Below are positions 35,198 through 45,645 of a stretch of DNA of 64,000 nucleotides, one piece after another. The translations under genes were made by a program, and so were the position numbers. Location: contig CALYDL010000002.1 of assembly GCA_944325145.1 (NCBI GenBank), forward strand, positions 62,001-126,000, given 5' to 3'. The notes beneath the pieces are model-generated. The model saw nothing but the letters and a program-made list of their open reading frames with translations, was not told the origin of the DNA and made no database searches. The stretch is from Candidatus Gastranaerophilales bacterium (lineage in GTDB: Bacteria > Cyanobacteriota > Vampirovibrionia > Gastranaerophilales > Gastranaerophilaceae). Each line of letters opens with the position of its first letter. Within the stretch, counting starts at the first letter, position 1.

Positions 35198-37426
35198 TTA
35201 ATTTTTGTTGTCCTGTTTTTGGGGTTTTTTATTTTTGTTGTTTTTCTTTATGGGCCTTTGTGCCATTAAATCGTTCTTTTGCTGCAATCTTCGAACAGAT
35301 AAAACATCTTGCATAGATTGAAGGTTTGTTATAATTTTTTTCAAGGTTTCAATATCGTTTAATTCAATTCCAAGGTCAATAATGCCGAATTTTTTGTTTT
35401 TTGAATAGCTGTATGCGTATGAAACGTTTGTGTTTGTATCTGCAATTTTAATTAAAACATCTTTTAATAAACCCACTCTTTCTTGCGCTTCAATTCTTAG
35501 GTGAGCAACATACGTTCCTTGAGAAACATTATCTGCCCATCTTATATCCATCATTCTGTTTGGGTCTATATCAAACAAACATTTGCAATCAAGCCTGTGA
35601 ACAGAAACGCCTTTTGACCTTGTAACAACACCTACAATCGGTTCCCCCGGGAGCGGCGAACAGCATTTTGCAAGGCTCCAAACCATATCTTCCAAACCAA
35701 TAATGTCATTTTTCTTAGATGATTTTTTCTTTTTATAGGTTTCTTTTTCGTGGTCAATTTCTGTTAATTCTTGTTTTGCAGGTTTATGAATTTTATTTAA
35801 AACTTTTCTTAAAGTTGTTTCGCCATATCCTAAAGCGGCAAACAAGTCGTCTGAAGTTTTATAATTCATTTCCCTTGCGGTTCTATCTATTTCGCCTGTT
35901 TTTATAAGTTCATCAAAAACCGCTTTTGTAAGTTCAGCTTCTAAATTGCTTCTTCCGATTTCAAGGTTATCTTCTCTTTTATATTTTTTAAACCAGTTTC
36001 TGATTTTATTTGCAGTGTTTTTAGTTGCAACAAAATCAAGCCAATCAATTTTTGGCATACATTGTTTAGATGTTAAAATTTCAACAATATCGCCGTTTTG
36101 AAGCTTTGTATCAAGCTGCACAATTCTGCCGTTTACAAGGGCGCCAACTGTTCTGTGGCCAACTTCTGTGTGAATTCTGTATGCAAAATCAACAGGGGTG
36201 GAACCATATGGAAGGTCTATAACATCACCTGCGGGGGTGAATGTAAAAACTTGGTCTGAAAATAAATCTAATTTAACGGATTCTACAAATTCTTTAGCAT
36301 CTGTTTCATCTTTTGAAATTTCAATAAGTTTTCTCATCCAGTTAAATTTAATGTCATTTGCATCTTGCGCTTTAACAGAACCCGATTCTTTATATCTCCA
36401 ATGCGCAGCCAAACCATATTCAGCCACTTCATGCATTTCTTTTGTTCTTATTTGAATTTCAAAAGGTTTATTTTTTAAACCAATAACAGATGTGTGCAAG
36501 GAACGGTACATATTGCCTTTTGGCATAGCAATGTAATCTTTAAAACGGCCGGGGATTGGTTTAAATTGAGAATGGATTATACCAAGTGCGTTATAGCAAT
36601 CTTTTTCATCATCTACAATAACTCTTATTGCCGTGATATCATATAATTGGTCAAATGAAACATTTAAGCGTTTCATTTTGTTATAGATTGAATAATAATG
36701 TTTTGCTCTGCCATATATTGTTGCGTTTATGCCGTTTTCTTCCAGATGTTTTTTGGTGATTTCAATTAAGGAATTTACGAGTGCATCTCTTTCGTTTTTG
36801 GTTTGAGCAACAAGTTTTGCAATTTGGTAATATTTTTCAGGGTCTATATAGCGAAGCGATAAATCTTCCAATTCAGCTTTCATTTTCCCGATACCAAGGC
36901 GGTTAGCCAATGGTGCAAAAATATCAAGCGTTTCTTGAGCAATTCTTTTTTGTTTGTTTGCTGCCATATAATTAAGCGTTCGCATGTTATGAAGCCTGTC
37001 TGCCAATTTTAGAAAGATAATTCGAACATCTTCCGCCATTGCAATAAACATTCTTCTGAAATTTTCCGCTTGCCTTTCTTCTTTAGATTTAAAGCGGTAT
37101 TTACCAAGCTTTGTAACCCCTTGAACAAGCTTCAGAACATCTTCACCAAAATTTTTAACAATTTCATCGGGGCTTGTATCAGTGTCTTCTAAAATATCAT
37201 GCAAAAAAGCGGCAATAACCGTGTGGGTATCAAGTTTTAATTCCGCTAAAATTTTTGCAACTTCAATGGGGTGAATTATATAAGGCTCTTCTGAAATTCT
37301 ATATTGCCCCTCATGGAGTTTGGCAGCAAAAAGATATGCCTTTTCAATTTCTGCAATATCTTCAGGCCTTCTGTTTTGGGACATTAAAATGTGTTTAACT
37401 TCAAGAAAGTGTGTAAGATGTGTCAT
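35198..37426 (-). CDS. rel: Bifunctional (p)ppGpp synthetase/hydrolase
   Basis: 742 residues, the Rel/SpoT long form. N-terminal HD hydrolase: AFLHDILEDTDTSPDE near residue 75 and KLADRLHNMRTLNYM near 140. Synthetase: YDITAIRVIVDDEKDCYNAL near 263, GRFKDYIAMPKGNMYRSLHT near 290 (the RFKD form typical of bifunctional Rel) and FEIQIRTKEMHEVAEYGLAA near 320. TGS domain near 395-455, then a zinc-finger-like region with AKCCSPLPGE near 585 and a C-terminal ACT domain. Both catalytic halves look intact. No SD: an AAGG is distant and CATAAT lies 8 bases before the ATG. Start 0 bases from ribF's upstream edge. Confidence 0.95.
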   Translation of the reverse strand: MTHLTHFLEVKHILMSQNRRPEDIAEIEKAYLFAAKLHEGQYRISEEPYIIHPIEVAKILAELKLDTHTVIAAFLHDILEDTDTSPDEIVKNFGEDVLKLVQGVTKLGKYRFKSKEERQAENFRRMFIAMAEDVRIIFLKLADRLHNMRTLNYMAANKQKRIAQETLDIFAPLANRLGIGKMKAELEDLSLRYIDPEKYYQIAKLVAQTKNERDALVNSLIEITKKHLEENGINATIYGRAKHYYSIYNKMKRLNVSFDQLYDITAIRVIVDDEKDCYNALGIIHSQFKPIPGRFKDYIAMPKGNMYRSLHTSVIGLKNKPFEIQIRTKEMHEVAEYGLAAHWRYKESGSVKAQDANDIKFNWMRKLIEISKDETDAKEFVESVKLDLFSDQVFTFTPAGDVIDLPYGSTPVDFAYRIHTEVGHRTVGALVNGRIVQLDTKLQNGDIVEILTSKQCMPKIDWLDFVATKNTANKIRNWFKKYKREDNLEIGRSNLEAELTKAVFDELIKTGEIDRTAREMNYKTSDDLFAALGYGETTLRKVLNKIHKPAKQELTEIDHEKETYKKKKSSKKNDIIGLEDMVWSLAKCCSPLPGEPIVGVVTRSKGVSVHRLDCKCLFDIDPNRMMDIRWADNVSQGTYVAHLRIEAQERVGLLKDVLIKIADTNTNVSYAYSYSKNKKFGIIDLGIELNDIETLKKIITNLQSMQDVLSVRRLQQKNDLMAQRPIKKNNKNKKPQKQDNKN

Positions 37427-37517
37427 TAAATAAAATTATGCCTTATAATAAACGCATAAAAGATAATACTACTTTTTTAGAATTTTTACTATATATCATT
37501 GAAAGTATTTTTATAAA

Positions 37518-37805
37518 ATGGATGATATCACCTTAAAAATTAAAGAAAAACTTGAAAAGGGCGAAACGGTTAATTTAAAAATTAAAGTTATTGCAAATGC
37601 AAAAATTAACGGTTTAGAAGAATATGCAGACGACATTTTAAAATTAAGAATAAATAAGCCCGCAGTAGATGGAAAAGCAAATAAAGCTATCATAGAATAT
37701 CTTTCGAGTCAATTTGAAGTGCCAAAAAGTAATATAACAATATTAAAAGGAGAAAAAAATTCTCTGAAAGACTTGCTTATTAAGCCAAAAAAGCATATAA
37801 TTTAG
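37518..37805 (+). CDS. DUF167/YggU family protein
   Basis: 95 residues matching the DUF167 fold: LKIKVIANAKINGLEEY near residue 18, LKLRINKPAVDGKANKAIIE near 42, and KSNITILKGEKNSLKDLLI near 69. Structures of this family are known but the role is not. The upstream sequence is TATAAA immediately before ATG with no SD, so the true start or promoter is uncertain. Divergent from rel. Confidence 0.85.
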   Translation: MDDITLKIKEKLEKGETVNLKIKVIANAKINGLEEYADDILKLRINKPAVDGKANKAIIEYLSSQFEVPKSNITILKGEKNSLKDLLIKPKKHII

Positions 37806-37948
37806 CTATCAAGGAAGGAAAAGAATTTTTGGATTATTAAGTTTTAATACAATTTCTTAACAAATTACTCTTAATATGACAATTTATTCTATGTTCTTAC
37901 TTGTAATACATGTGAAAAAATAAAATTGTACTTGAAGGTTAGAATTAA

Positions 37949-39820
37949 GTGGCACCCAATAACAATACCCCTAAAGAAGAAATAAGCAATATTTCATATA
38001 GCGAAAAGGAAAAACCCGTTACAACAAGAAAGGCGATATCGCCAATTTTGACAAACCCGATTATGACTGGTTCACCTATCGGCTCAAGAACTTCTGCCAA
38101 TAAATTATATTCAACGGGTTCTGCCAGAAACCACATTATAAAACAAGTTAATGTCGGTTTTCAGGAAGTTATGCGCTTTGTAAATGATGCCTTTTTAATT
38201 AAAAATGATTTAGGGCAATTGTTTTATTCCTTAAACAGCATAATGGTAAACAAGCTTCAAGTAAGCTTTACTGCAATCGGGCTTTATAATAAGCATTCAA
38301 ATTGCGTTAATATAAAATTAATTGATAAAATCGGTTCAACATATACAACAAAAACAATTATGACAGATGAAAACAACCCTGTCGTAAAAGCAATAAGAAC
38401 TAAAAAAACAGTAACAACTCAAGATACGGGCTTTTTAAGCTCTTGGTATCAAACCCACGCTTCAACAGCCATTATTCCTTTAATGGCAATCGATGAATGC
38501 ATGGGTGTTTATATTGTAGGCAACTATCACCTAAGTGCAACAATTGAATTTTGCCAGCTTATAGCAAATACAATGGGGCTTTTTGCACAAACTAAAAATT
38601 TATTGGAACTTGTTGAAACAAATTCCGATACAGACGCTCTGACAGGCCTTGCAAACCACAGGCACTTGCAAGAAGAACTCCACAGACAAATTCAAACAGC
38701 AGAAACAAAAGGCGAAACACTTTCTGTTTTAATTACAGACGTTGCAAACATTACAAGAATAAATAGAGACTTAGGCCACGCAAGGGGCGATGAAGTTATT
38801 AAAACAGTTGCCCAAAAAATTAAACAAAACATTAGAAATACAGATTTTGCAGGCAGATATGGCGGCGATGAAATTGCCATTATAATGCCAAATACAAGTT
38901 TAGATGAAGCAAAATATATTGCAGAATATTTATCATACGTTCTATCTTGCGTTTATATAGATGATGTTGGCCCAATTAAAGTTTCAATGGGTATTTCATC
39001 TTATCCAAAATCATCTGAAAACCAAGAAAAACTTTTAGTTTTAGCAGAACAAGCAATGTACATTTCAAAAAGCAAATCTGAAGAAGTTGGAAATTGCAAA
39101 GTTATTACAAGCGAAGATTACAATTTCTGGGATGATGAAGCGCTTAAATGTTTTGCTGAAGTTTTAACCAAAAAACACGCTCAAATAGGCGTTCAATTTG
39201 AAGAAGAATTAATTAATAAATTCCACAATGAACAAATAATTTCAAGCTCTCATTTATTAGATGTTGTTACATCTCTTGCAAACACAATCGATGCCAAAGA
39301 TACATATACAAAAGGCCACTCTGCTTGTGTTTCAAGATATTCTGAAGCATTAGCAAGAGCAATTGGTTTGCCTGAATCTGAAGTTGAAAGAATTAGATTA
39401 GGCGGCTTATTGCACGATATAGGCAAAATCGGCATTCCTGAAAATGTTTTAAGAAAACCATCTATGTTAACAGATGAAGAATGGGAAATTATGAAACAGC
39501 ACCCTGTAATTGGTGCAGATAAAGTATTAGAACCAAATGAATCACTTCGAGATTTAATTCCTATGGTTAAATATCACCATGAACATTATGATGGCACAGG
39601 TTATCCTTATGGCTTAAAAGGCGAAGAAATTCCCTTGTCTGCAAGAATTGTTGCAATAGCAGATGCTTACCATGCTTTAATTTCTGATAGGCCATACAGA
39701 AAAGGTTTAGGCGTTGAAAAAGCTTGCGAAATTTTAAAATTGGGCGCAAATATTCAATGGGATAAAGAACTTGTAAGACAGTTTGTAATTATAGCACCAA
39801 GTTTATCTACGAGCGCTTAA
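37949..39820 (+). CDS. GAF-GGDEF-HD-GYP cyclic-di-nucleotide signalling protein
   Basis: 623 residues, GTG start with GAAGG about 10 bases upstream. After a disordered N-terminal 60 residues there is a GAF-like sensor (about 75-225), a GGDEF domain with DALTGLANHRHLQEEL and FAGRYGGDEIAIIMP, and an HD-GYP phosphodiesterase with LLHDIGKIGIPENVL and HHEHYDGTGYPYGLKG. An inhibitory I-site RNTD sits exactly five residues before GGDE. Both synthesis and hydrolysis motifs are intact, so the protein could both make and break c-di-GMP. It has no membrane segment: a cytosolic sensor. Stand-alone gene with a terminator. Confidence 0.93.
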   Translation: MAPNNNTPKEEISNISYSEKEKPVTTRKAISPILTNPIMTGSPIGSRTSANKLYSTGSARNHIIKQVNVGFQEVMRFVNDAFLIKNDLGQLFYSLNSIMVNKLQVSFTAIGLYNKHSNCVNIKLIDKIGSTYTTKTIMTDENNPVVKAIRTKKTVTTQDTGFLSSWYQTHASTAIIPLMAIDECMGVYIVGNYHLSATIEFCQLIANTMGLFAQTKNLLELVETNSDTDALTGLANHRHLQEELHRQIQTAETKGETLSVLITDVANITRINRDLGHARGDEVIKTVAQKIKQNIRNTDFAGRYGGDEIAIIMPNTSLDEAKYIAEYLSYVLSCVYIDDVGPIKVSMGISSYPKSSENQEKLLVLAEQAMYISKSKSEEVGNCKVITSEDYNFWDDEALKCFAEVLTKKHAQIGVQFEEELINKFHNEQIISSSHLLDVVTSLANTIDAKDTYTKGHSACVSRYSEALARAIGLPESEVERIRLGGLLHDIGKIGIPENVLRKPSMLTDEEWEIMKQHPVIGADKVLEPNESLRDLIPMVKYHHEHYDGTGYPYGLKGEEIPLSARIVAIADAYHALISDRPYRKGLGVEKACEILKLGANIQWDKELVRQFVIIAPSLSTSA

Positions 39821-39837
39821 GAAATTAAAAATATATT

Positions 39838-39870
39838 AAAAAAGCTTACAAAATATTTTGTAAGCTTTTT
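39838..39870. terminator. Terminator after the GGDEF/HD-GYP gene
   Basis: A near-perfect palindrome AAAAAGCTTACAAAAT / ATTTTGTAAGCTTTTT in the convergent gap, with A and T tails for both directions. Confidence 0.85.
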
Positions 39871-39890
39871 ATTTATGAACTATTTAAAAT

Positions 39891-41159
39891 TTATTCTTCA
39901 GCTGCTTTTTTCAACCAAGCTAAGTTTTCTTTTTTAGCTTGCATTTCATCTTTTTTGCTCAATATTTTTTCTGCAAAAGAATTATGTTTGGCAAGTTTTT
40001 TCCTTTTAGTATCACTAATGCCAACGACATATCTTAGCAATCTTTGCCTTCCTTCAAAGGTTGAATTTATCTTTTCAATTCCTTCGGGAGTAAATTCTTT
40101 TTCCATTCCCTTAAGCCTTTTTAGCATTCCTTTATTGGAATTACCGAGTGCATCTTTTGAAATTGTCATTTCAATGAAATGTTTTGAAAGCGAAGCTATT
40201 GTTTTTGGGCTCATTGTTCTGTATATTGCAACCGCATCTTCATCTAAATGATATTTGACGGTATTTTGCATGTTTTTGCCATATACTCCGCCTTCCATAT
40301 CTAACAAAATATAATCAATATCCGGAATATTTATAAATTTTATTTCAAAAGGTTTAACCGCTTGATCGGTTTCTTGTTCTGCTTCTTCCGCTTGTTCACC
40401 ATCTTCAAGGGCAGATATTGATTCTTGAAGCAATTTTGAAGTTGTGTCTAATTGTTCTCTAAAGCCTTCTGTTTGCCTTGCTTGCGCTGCTTCTTCCGCG
40501 GCTTTATATTGTTCAATAAAAGCTTCCAGATGGCCATCTGTTATATTATAAAAATCAAAAGCGTCAGATGCATCAGGCATTTGTTCAAATCTGCTTTTAG
40601 GAACAACGAATTCCAATCTTGTTCCTAATTGATTAGCGCCTTTTTCATCCGGTTCTTCATAGAATGCAGCATTGTCATCTGAACTTTCTATATGAGGCGG
40701 AAGCGCCAATATGATTTTCTTTTCTTTTGTTTGTTCCTTTTTAGAGCCATTTGCCGCAGTTTCTTTTTTATCGTCATCTTTATCTGCTGCTGTTGCATGT
40801 TCCGGCAGCATTAAAACTTCTTTTGGCTTAGGAAGTGCTTTTTGATATTTTAATGTTTGTTCATCTTCTTTTTTATCTGAAACTTTTACCTTTTTATCTT
40901 CAGCTTTTTGCGGCTGAATATTTTCTTCGTTATTGTCAGTTTCTTCGGCTTTTTCTTTAACAGGTTTTTCTACTGGTGTTTTTGAAGTTATTACAACGGT
41001 TGCAACACCTAAAGTTGCAAGCCCTGCAAGAAATAATGCCATTTTTTTGGCGTTTTCTTTAATTTTTTCTCTTTTGGGGTGTTCTTTTTTAACTTTTTTC
41101 TTTCTGCCTTCAAAAGCCGTATTATCTATATTTGAAAAACCTATTTTTGAAGTTTCCAT
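39891..41159 (-). CDS. Hypothetical single-pass membrane protein with N-terminal F-x-G tag
   Basis: Start chosen at ATG 41159, because GGAAGG ends 7 bases before it; the ATG at 41174 overlaps that RBS. That gives 422 residues. Begins METSKIGFSNIDNTAFEG (tag TAFEG), then a basic stretch, one membrane helix (about 40-60), a long charged low-complexity Lys/Glu region (65-150), and an acidic helical region. A C-terminal domain of about 150 residues (from KPFEIKFINIPDIDY) contains DMEGGVYGKNMQNTVKYH and a Lys-rich tail. I recognise no family. The basic side before the helix puts the N-terminus in the cytoplasm and most of the protein outside or periplasmic. Confidence 0.75.
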   Translation of the reverse strand: METSKIGFSNIDNTAFEGRKKKVKKEHPKREKIKENAKKMALFLAGLATLGVATVVITSKTPVEKPVKEKAEETDNNEENIQPQKAEDKKVKVSDKKEDEQTLKYQKALPKPKEVLMLPEHATAADKDDDKKETAANGSKKEQTKEKKIILALPPHIESSDDNAAFYEEPDEKGANQLGTRLEFVVPKSRFEQMPDASDAFDFYNITDGHLEAFIEQYKAAEEAAQARQTEGFREQLDTTSKLLQESISALEDGEQAEEAEQETDQAVKPFEIKFINIPDIDYILLDMEGGVYGKNMQNTVKYHLDEDAVAIYRTMSPKTIASLSKHFIEMTISKDALGNSNKGMLKRLKGMEKEFTPEGIEKINSTFEGRQRLLRYVVGISDTKRKKLAKHNSFAEKILSKKDEMQAKKENLAWLKKAAEE

Positions 41160-41262
41160 AAAAATGCCTTCCAAATGTTGCCATATAATAGATAAAAAAT
41201 TTTAAGGCAAAAAATTGCCCATTGCCGAATAGACAAGGGGCAAAATTTATATTATTAAAGAA

Positions 41263-42318
41263 TTATAAATGCATTAATTTTACAATATCTTTAATATCAG
41301 ATGATGTTTTTTGAACTTGGGATTTTGCATTTTTAATTGCGCAATCAGGGTCTTTTAAGCCGTTTCCCGTTAAAATGCAAACAATTTTTGAATTTGGTTT
41401 AATTTCATTTTTCAATTTAATTAACCCGGCAACACTTGCTGCACTTGCAGGTTCACAAAATACACCTTCTAAAGATGCCAGTAAACTGTGAGCTTCCAAG
41501 ATTTTTTCATCATTTACCATATCAATTGTGCCTTTTGATTCATCTCTTGCAGCTTCTGCTTTTTTCCAGCTTGCGGGGTTTCCAATTCTTATCGCAGTTG
41601 CAATTGTTTCAGGGTGCATAATTCTTTCTCCTTTAACAATAGCGGCAGCGCCTTCTGCTTGAATACCCATCATTTTTGGAAGTTTTGAACATTTTTTAAG
41701 GTTGAAAAATTCCCTGTAGCCTTTCCAATAAGCTGTAATATTGCCTGCATTTCCAACAGGAATGAAATGATAATCAGGTGCGTCTTCAAGTGCTTCAATT
41801 ATTTCAAATGCGCCCGTTTTTTGGCCTTCAATTCTATATGGGTTTAATGAATTTACAAGAGTGATCGGATAGTGGCTTGAAATGTCTTTAACTGCTTCTA
41901 GAGCCTCATCAAAGTTGCCGTTAATTGCAATAACTTCAGCGCCATACATCATAGCTTGTGATAATTTACCAAGCGCAATGTAGCCATCTGGAATTAAAAC
42001 ATAACATTTTAAGCCTGCTCTTGCGCCATAAGCTGCCGCTGCAGCAGATGTGTTACCGGTGGAAGCACAAATAATAGCTTTTGAGCCTTCTTCTTTTGCT
42101 TTTGATACAGCCATTGTCATGCCGCGGTCTTTAAAGCTGCCTGTCGGGTTTGAACCTTCATATTTAAGGTAAATTTCACAACCGTCTAAGCCTAAAAATT
42201 TAACTAAATTATCTGCCTTAATTAAAGGAGTGTTGCCTTCCGATAATGTAACAACAGGTGTTTTATCGGATACAGGTAAATATTCTCTGTATTTATTAAT
42301 TAATCCATCGTATCTCAT
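41263..42318 (-). CDS. thrC: Threonine synthase
   Basis: 351 residues, PLP-dependent; O-phosphohomoserine to threonine. PLP Lys in [18 protein letters not shown] near residue 58-70, [20 protein letters not shown] near 88, and the phosphate loop [18 protein letters not shown] near 190. The short form is similar to Bacillus and cyanobacterial ThrC. It follows hom by 11 bases in the same operon. Confidence 0.95.
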   Translation of the reverse strand: MRYDGLINKYREYLPVSDKTPVVTLSEGNTPLIKADNLVKFLGLDGCEIYLKYEGSNPTGSFKDRGMTMAVSKAKEEGSKAIICASTGNTSAAAAAYGARAGLKCYVLIPDGYIALGKLSQAMMYGAEVIAINGNFDEALEAVKDISSHYPITLVNSLNPYRIEGQKTGAFEIIEALEDAPDYHFIPVGNAGNITAYWKGYREFFNLKKCSKLPKMMGIQAEGAAAIVKGERIMHPETIATAIRIGNPASWKKAEAARDESKGTIDMVNDEKILEAHSLLASLEGVFCEPASAASVAGLIKLKNEIKPNSKIVCILTGNGLKDPDCAIKNAKSQVQKTSSDIKDIVKLMHL

Positions 42319-42329
42319 ATTTTTACTTC

Positions 42330-43589
42330 CTAAATTACTCTAATTAAATTTGTAACTTTTATATTTTGTTCATTTAACTTTTTAACTGCATTTTGAATAT
42401 CTTTTTCATATGAAGTTTCCGTTATTACAACAATTAATGCAGTGTTATCTTCTTTAATGCCTTTTTGCAAAATGCTTTGCAAGTTAATGTTGTTTTCGGC
42501 ACAAACAGAACCTATTGTGCCAATTGTGCCTCTTGCGTTTTGGGCATTAATTGCAAGAAAATATGAATTTTTTGTGTTTAGAATGTCTGCTTGTTTTGCT
42601 TGAACATCAGTTTTCACCCTTGTTGAAGGCAAAATTGTATCTGTATATGAAATTTCAGCCGCAATTGCTAAAATATCGCCAACAACAGAGCTTGCGGTGG
42701 GGCCTTCGCCTGCACCGGGGCCCGTAAACATAACAGAACCAACAGGAGCTCCTTCTAATTGAACAGTATTTATTGCATTGCTTATTTTTGCAAGCATTGA
42801 ATTTTCTTCAACCAAAACGGGGTGAACTCTTATATCAAGTTCATCATTTTCAAGCTTTTGAGCAAGGCCAATCAATTTAATTTTGTAGCCCAATTCTTTT
42901 GCACATTTAATGTCGTCTTGGGTTATTTTGGTAATACCTTCTCTATATATTTTTTTGTAATCTATTTTTTTGTGGAACACAATGTTTGATAAAATTGCAA
43001 TTTTAAACATTGTGTCAAAACCTTCAACATCATTTGTGGGGTCAGCTTCTGCGTAACCCAATTTTTGAGCATCTTTCAGGCATTCAAGGTAGCTGACGCC
43101 ATCTTCTTCCATTTTAGTTAAAATGTAGTTTGTGGTGCCGTTTAAAATGCCCATTACTTTGTTAAATTCATTTCCTCTTAAGGTTGTTTTAATCGGCCCT
43201 ATAATTGGAATGCCGCCTGCAACTGCAGCTTCATATAAAACAGTAACATTGTTTTCATTTGCAAGAGAAAAAATTTCATCTCCGAATTTTGCTAATAATT
43301 CTTTATTAGCCGTTACAATGTGTTTTTTATTTTTAATTGCGGTTTTTAAAACATCCAAACAAGGGTCAACACCCCCTGCCACTTCAACCACAACATCAAT
43401 TTCAGGGTCATTTGCAATTTCAAAAGGGTCATCTGTAATATATTGAACGTCAATTTCCCTTTTTTTATTTTTATTTCTAACGGCCGCTTTTAAAATTTTT
43501 ATGTTATCAAATTTTGATAACGCTTTAACCACACCCGTACCGACCACGCCGAGCCCGATTATTCCGATTTTTAAAACATTATTTTCCAT
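42330..43589 (-). CDS. hom: Homoserine dehydrogenase with ACT domain
   Basis: 419 residues. NAD(P) fold [17 protein letters not shown] near residue 8, [15 protein letters not shown] near 95 with the catalytic-type Lys, [17 protein letters not shown] near 125, [15 protein letters not shown] near 148 and [16 protein letters not shown] near 177. The C-terminal ACT domain (about 345-419) usually gives threonine feedback inhibition. It is first in the hom-thrC operon; no thrB is adjacent. Divergent from gltX. Confidence 0.95.
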   Translation of the reverse strand: MENNVLKIGIIGLGVVGTGVVKALSKFDNIKILKAAVRNKNKKREIDVQYITDDPFEIANDPEIDVVVEVAGGVDPCLDVLKTAIKNKKHIVTANKELLAKFGDEIFSLANENNVTVLYEAAVAGGIPIIGPIKTTLRGNEFNKVMGILNGTTNYILTKMEEDGVSYLECLKDAQKLGYAEADPTNDVEGFDTMFKIAILSNIVFHKKIDYKKIYREGITKITQDDIKCAKELGYKIKLIGLAQKLENDELDIRVHPVLVEENSMLAKISNAINTVQLEGAPVGSVMFTGPGAGEGPTASSVVGDILAIAAEISYTDTILPSTRVKTDVQAKQADILNTKNSYFLAINAQNARGTIGTIGSVCAENNINLQSILQKGIKEDNTALIVVITETSYEKDIQNAVKKLNEQNIKVTNLIRVI

Positions 43590-43676
43590 AAAACGAATTA
43601 TACAATAAAAAAATGCAAAATTATAATTTTGATGTATTATTTTCTTATAAATATTTTATTTAGAGGAATTAAAAAA

Positions 43677-45134
43677 ATGACAGACGAAATAAGAGTTAGA
43701 ATTGCACCTTCTCCAAGCGGCAATTTACACATCGGAACTGCAAGAACAGCTTTATTTAACTATTTATTTGCAAAAAAAGAAGGCGGAAAGTTTATTTTAA
43801 GAATTGAAGATACTGACGCCGAAAGAACAAAACAAGAATATATTGATAATATTTTTGATTCACTTAAAGCTTTGGGCTTGAACTGGGATGAAGGCCCCGA
43901 TGTTGGCGGCGAATACGGCCCATATACACAATCAGAAAGATTTGATATTTACCCGAAATATGCTCAAATTCTTTTAGATAAAGGCTATGCCTATGAATGC
44001 TGGTGTACAAACGAAGAACTTGAACAAGAAAAAGAAGAAGCTGTTAAAAACCATAAAGCTTATGTTTATTCAAGAAAATGCCTTAATATAACACCTGAAC
44101 AAAGAGAACAATACATAAAAGAAGGCAGAAAACCATCAATAAGGTTCAAAGTTGAACATAAAGAATTAATTTTTAACGATATGGTTAAAGGCGAATTAAA
44201 ATTTGATACAAGCTTAATTGGCGATTTTGTAATTATGAAATCAAACGGCACACCAACTTATAACTTTGCCGTTGTAATTGATGATATGTTAATGAAAATA
44301 AGCCACATTATAAGAGGTGAAGACCACATTTCAAACACACCCAAACAAATTTTAATTTATGAAGCTTTGGGCGCAAAAGTTCCTGAATTTGGCCATTTAG
44401 GAATGATTTTAGCACCCGATAGAAGCAAATTATCAAAAAGACACGGCGCAACCGCAGTTTCAGATTTTGTTAAAGAAGGCTACCTGACAGATGCTCTTAT
44501 TAACTTTGTTGCACTTTTAGGCTGGGCACCAAGCGATTCCGTTGAAATTAAAACAGTTGATGAAATTGCAAAAGATTTCAGAATTAAAGAAATTTCAAGC
44601 TCAAATTCAATTTTTGAATACGACAAATTAAACTGGATGAACGGCCAATACATTAAAAAAATGGATATTTCAAAATTAACCGATATGATAATTCCGTTTT
44701 TATCAGATTATGACCTTTCAGAATTATCAAGAGAAAAACTTGAAAAAATGGTTGAAATTACAAGAGAACCTTTAACCACCCTAAAAGACATTCAAAAAGA
44801 TGTTCCGTATTTCTTTGGCGAAGATGTTCCTTTAGATGAAGTTAAAGAACTTTTAACAACAGAATTATCAAAAAATGTTTTGAATAAATTTATGGAACTT
44901 GCACAAAAATGGGATTTTACTAACGAACAAGAACTCCATGATGACCTTCAAAAATTAAGAGATGATTTCAAAGCAAACTTTGGCTACAAACCAAAAGAAA
45001 CCATGTGGGCGATAAGGGCTGCCGTTACAGGCAGAACAAGAGGTGCTGATATGGTTGGCATTTTAACAATTTTGGGCAAAGACAAAGTTTTAAGAAGAAT
45101 AAAAAATGCAATGAATCTTCAAGTGGGGGTATAG
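43677..45134 (+). CDS. gltX: Glutamyl-tRNA synthetase
   Basis: 485 residues from ATG 43677, preceded by AGAGGAA about 9 bases upstream; the open frame before it is hydrophobic and not part of the protein. HIGH motif RIAPSPSGNLHIGTARTALF at 8-27, ECWCTNEEL near 102 with a partial zinc site, GEDHISNTPKQIL near 215 and KMSKS-type DRSKLSKRHGA near 244. Both glutamine-discriminating and standard enzymes look alike by eye. The next gene begins at the base after its stop. Confidence 0.95.
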   Translation: MTDEIRVRIAPSPSGNLHIGTARTALFNYLFAKKEGGKFILRIEDTDAERTKQEYIDNIFDSLKALGLNWDEGPDVGGEYGPYTQSERFDIYPKYAQILLDKGYAYECWCTNEELEQEKEEAVKNHKAYVYSRKCLNITPEQREQYIKEGRKPSIRFKVEHKELIFNDMVKGELKFDTSLIGDFVIMKSNGTPTYNFAVVIDDMLMKISHIIRGEDHISNTPKQILIYEALGAKVPEFGHLGMILAPDRSKLSKRHGATAVSDFVKEGYLTDALINFVALLGWAPSDSVEIKTVDEIAKDFRIKEISSSNSIFEYDKLNWMNGQYIKKMDISKLTDMIIPFLSDYDLSELSREKLEKMVEITREPLTTLKDIQKDVPYFFGEDVPLDEVKELLTTELSKNVLNKFMELAQKWDFTNEQELHDDLQKLRDDFKANFGYKPKETMWAIRAAVTGRTRGADMVGILTILGKDKVLRRIKNAMNLQVGV

Positions 45135-45527
45135 ATGAAATTTTTACATTCAATGATAAGGTCATTTGATATTAATAAATCAATGAAATTCTATACAGAA
45201 CTTTTAGGGTTAAAATTAAGCTATAAAGCCAATTTAGAAGATTGCACGCTTTATTATCTTAAAGATGAAATCACAGGCGTTGAAATTGAACTGACAGCAA
45301 ACTTCGAAAAACCCGAAAATAAATATGTAAACGGTGAAGCCTTTGGGCATTTTGCTTTTGAAGTTGATGACTTTGAAGAATTTACAAAAAAAGTAAATGA
45401 ACTTGGCTATAAATATTTATATGAACCGTTTGATATTGTTTTAAAGGGCGAAAGTGATGTTAAAAAAATAAAAATAGCATTCATTGAAGACCCTGACGGA
45501 AACGAAATTGAAATAATTCAAAAATAA
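45135..45527 (+). CDS. VOC/glyoxalase I family protein
   Basis: 130 residues with the lactoylglutathione lyase layout: FLHSMIRSFDINKSMKFYTE with metal-ligand His at residue 4-5, a central EIELTAN with Glu, GHFAFEVDDFEEFTKKV with His, and FIEDPDGNEIEIIQK with the final Glu. All four metal-ligand positions appear present, so GloA activity on methylglyoxal adducts is plausible; other VOC enzymes look alike. Cotranscribed with gltX. Confidence 0.85.
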   Translation: MKFLHSMIRSFDINKSMKFYTELLGLKLSYKANLEDCTLYYLKDEITGVEIELTANFEKPENKYVNGEAFGHFAFEVDDFEEFTKKVNELGYKYLYEPFDIVLKGESDVKKIKIAFIEDPDGNEIEIIQK

Positions 45528-45534
45528 AAACATG

Positions 45535-45562
45535 AAGGCGCCAATAAAAAGGCGCCTTTTAC
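45535..45562 (+). terminator. Terminator after the gltX-VOC operon
   Basis: AAGGCGCC / GGCGCCTT stem around an AATAAAAA loop, followed by TTTT. Confidence 0.85.
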
Positions 45563-45645
45563 ATTCTTAACAATTTCTCTTAATTTATGGCAATTATATA
45601 AGTAATATATACTTTATTAATATACGAGAGAGAAATTGAGAGAGT

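Noticed and set aside
43629-43676. Hydrophobic N-terminal extension of gltX
   Set aside because: The RBS lies inside it and GltX begins at MTDEIRVRIAPSPSG.
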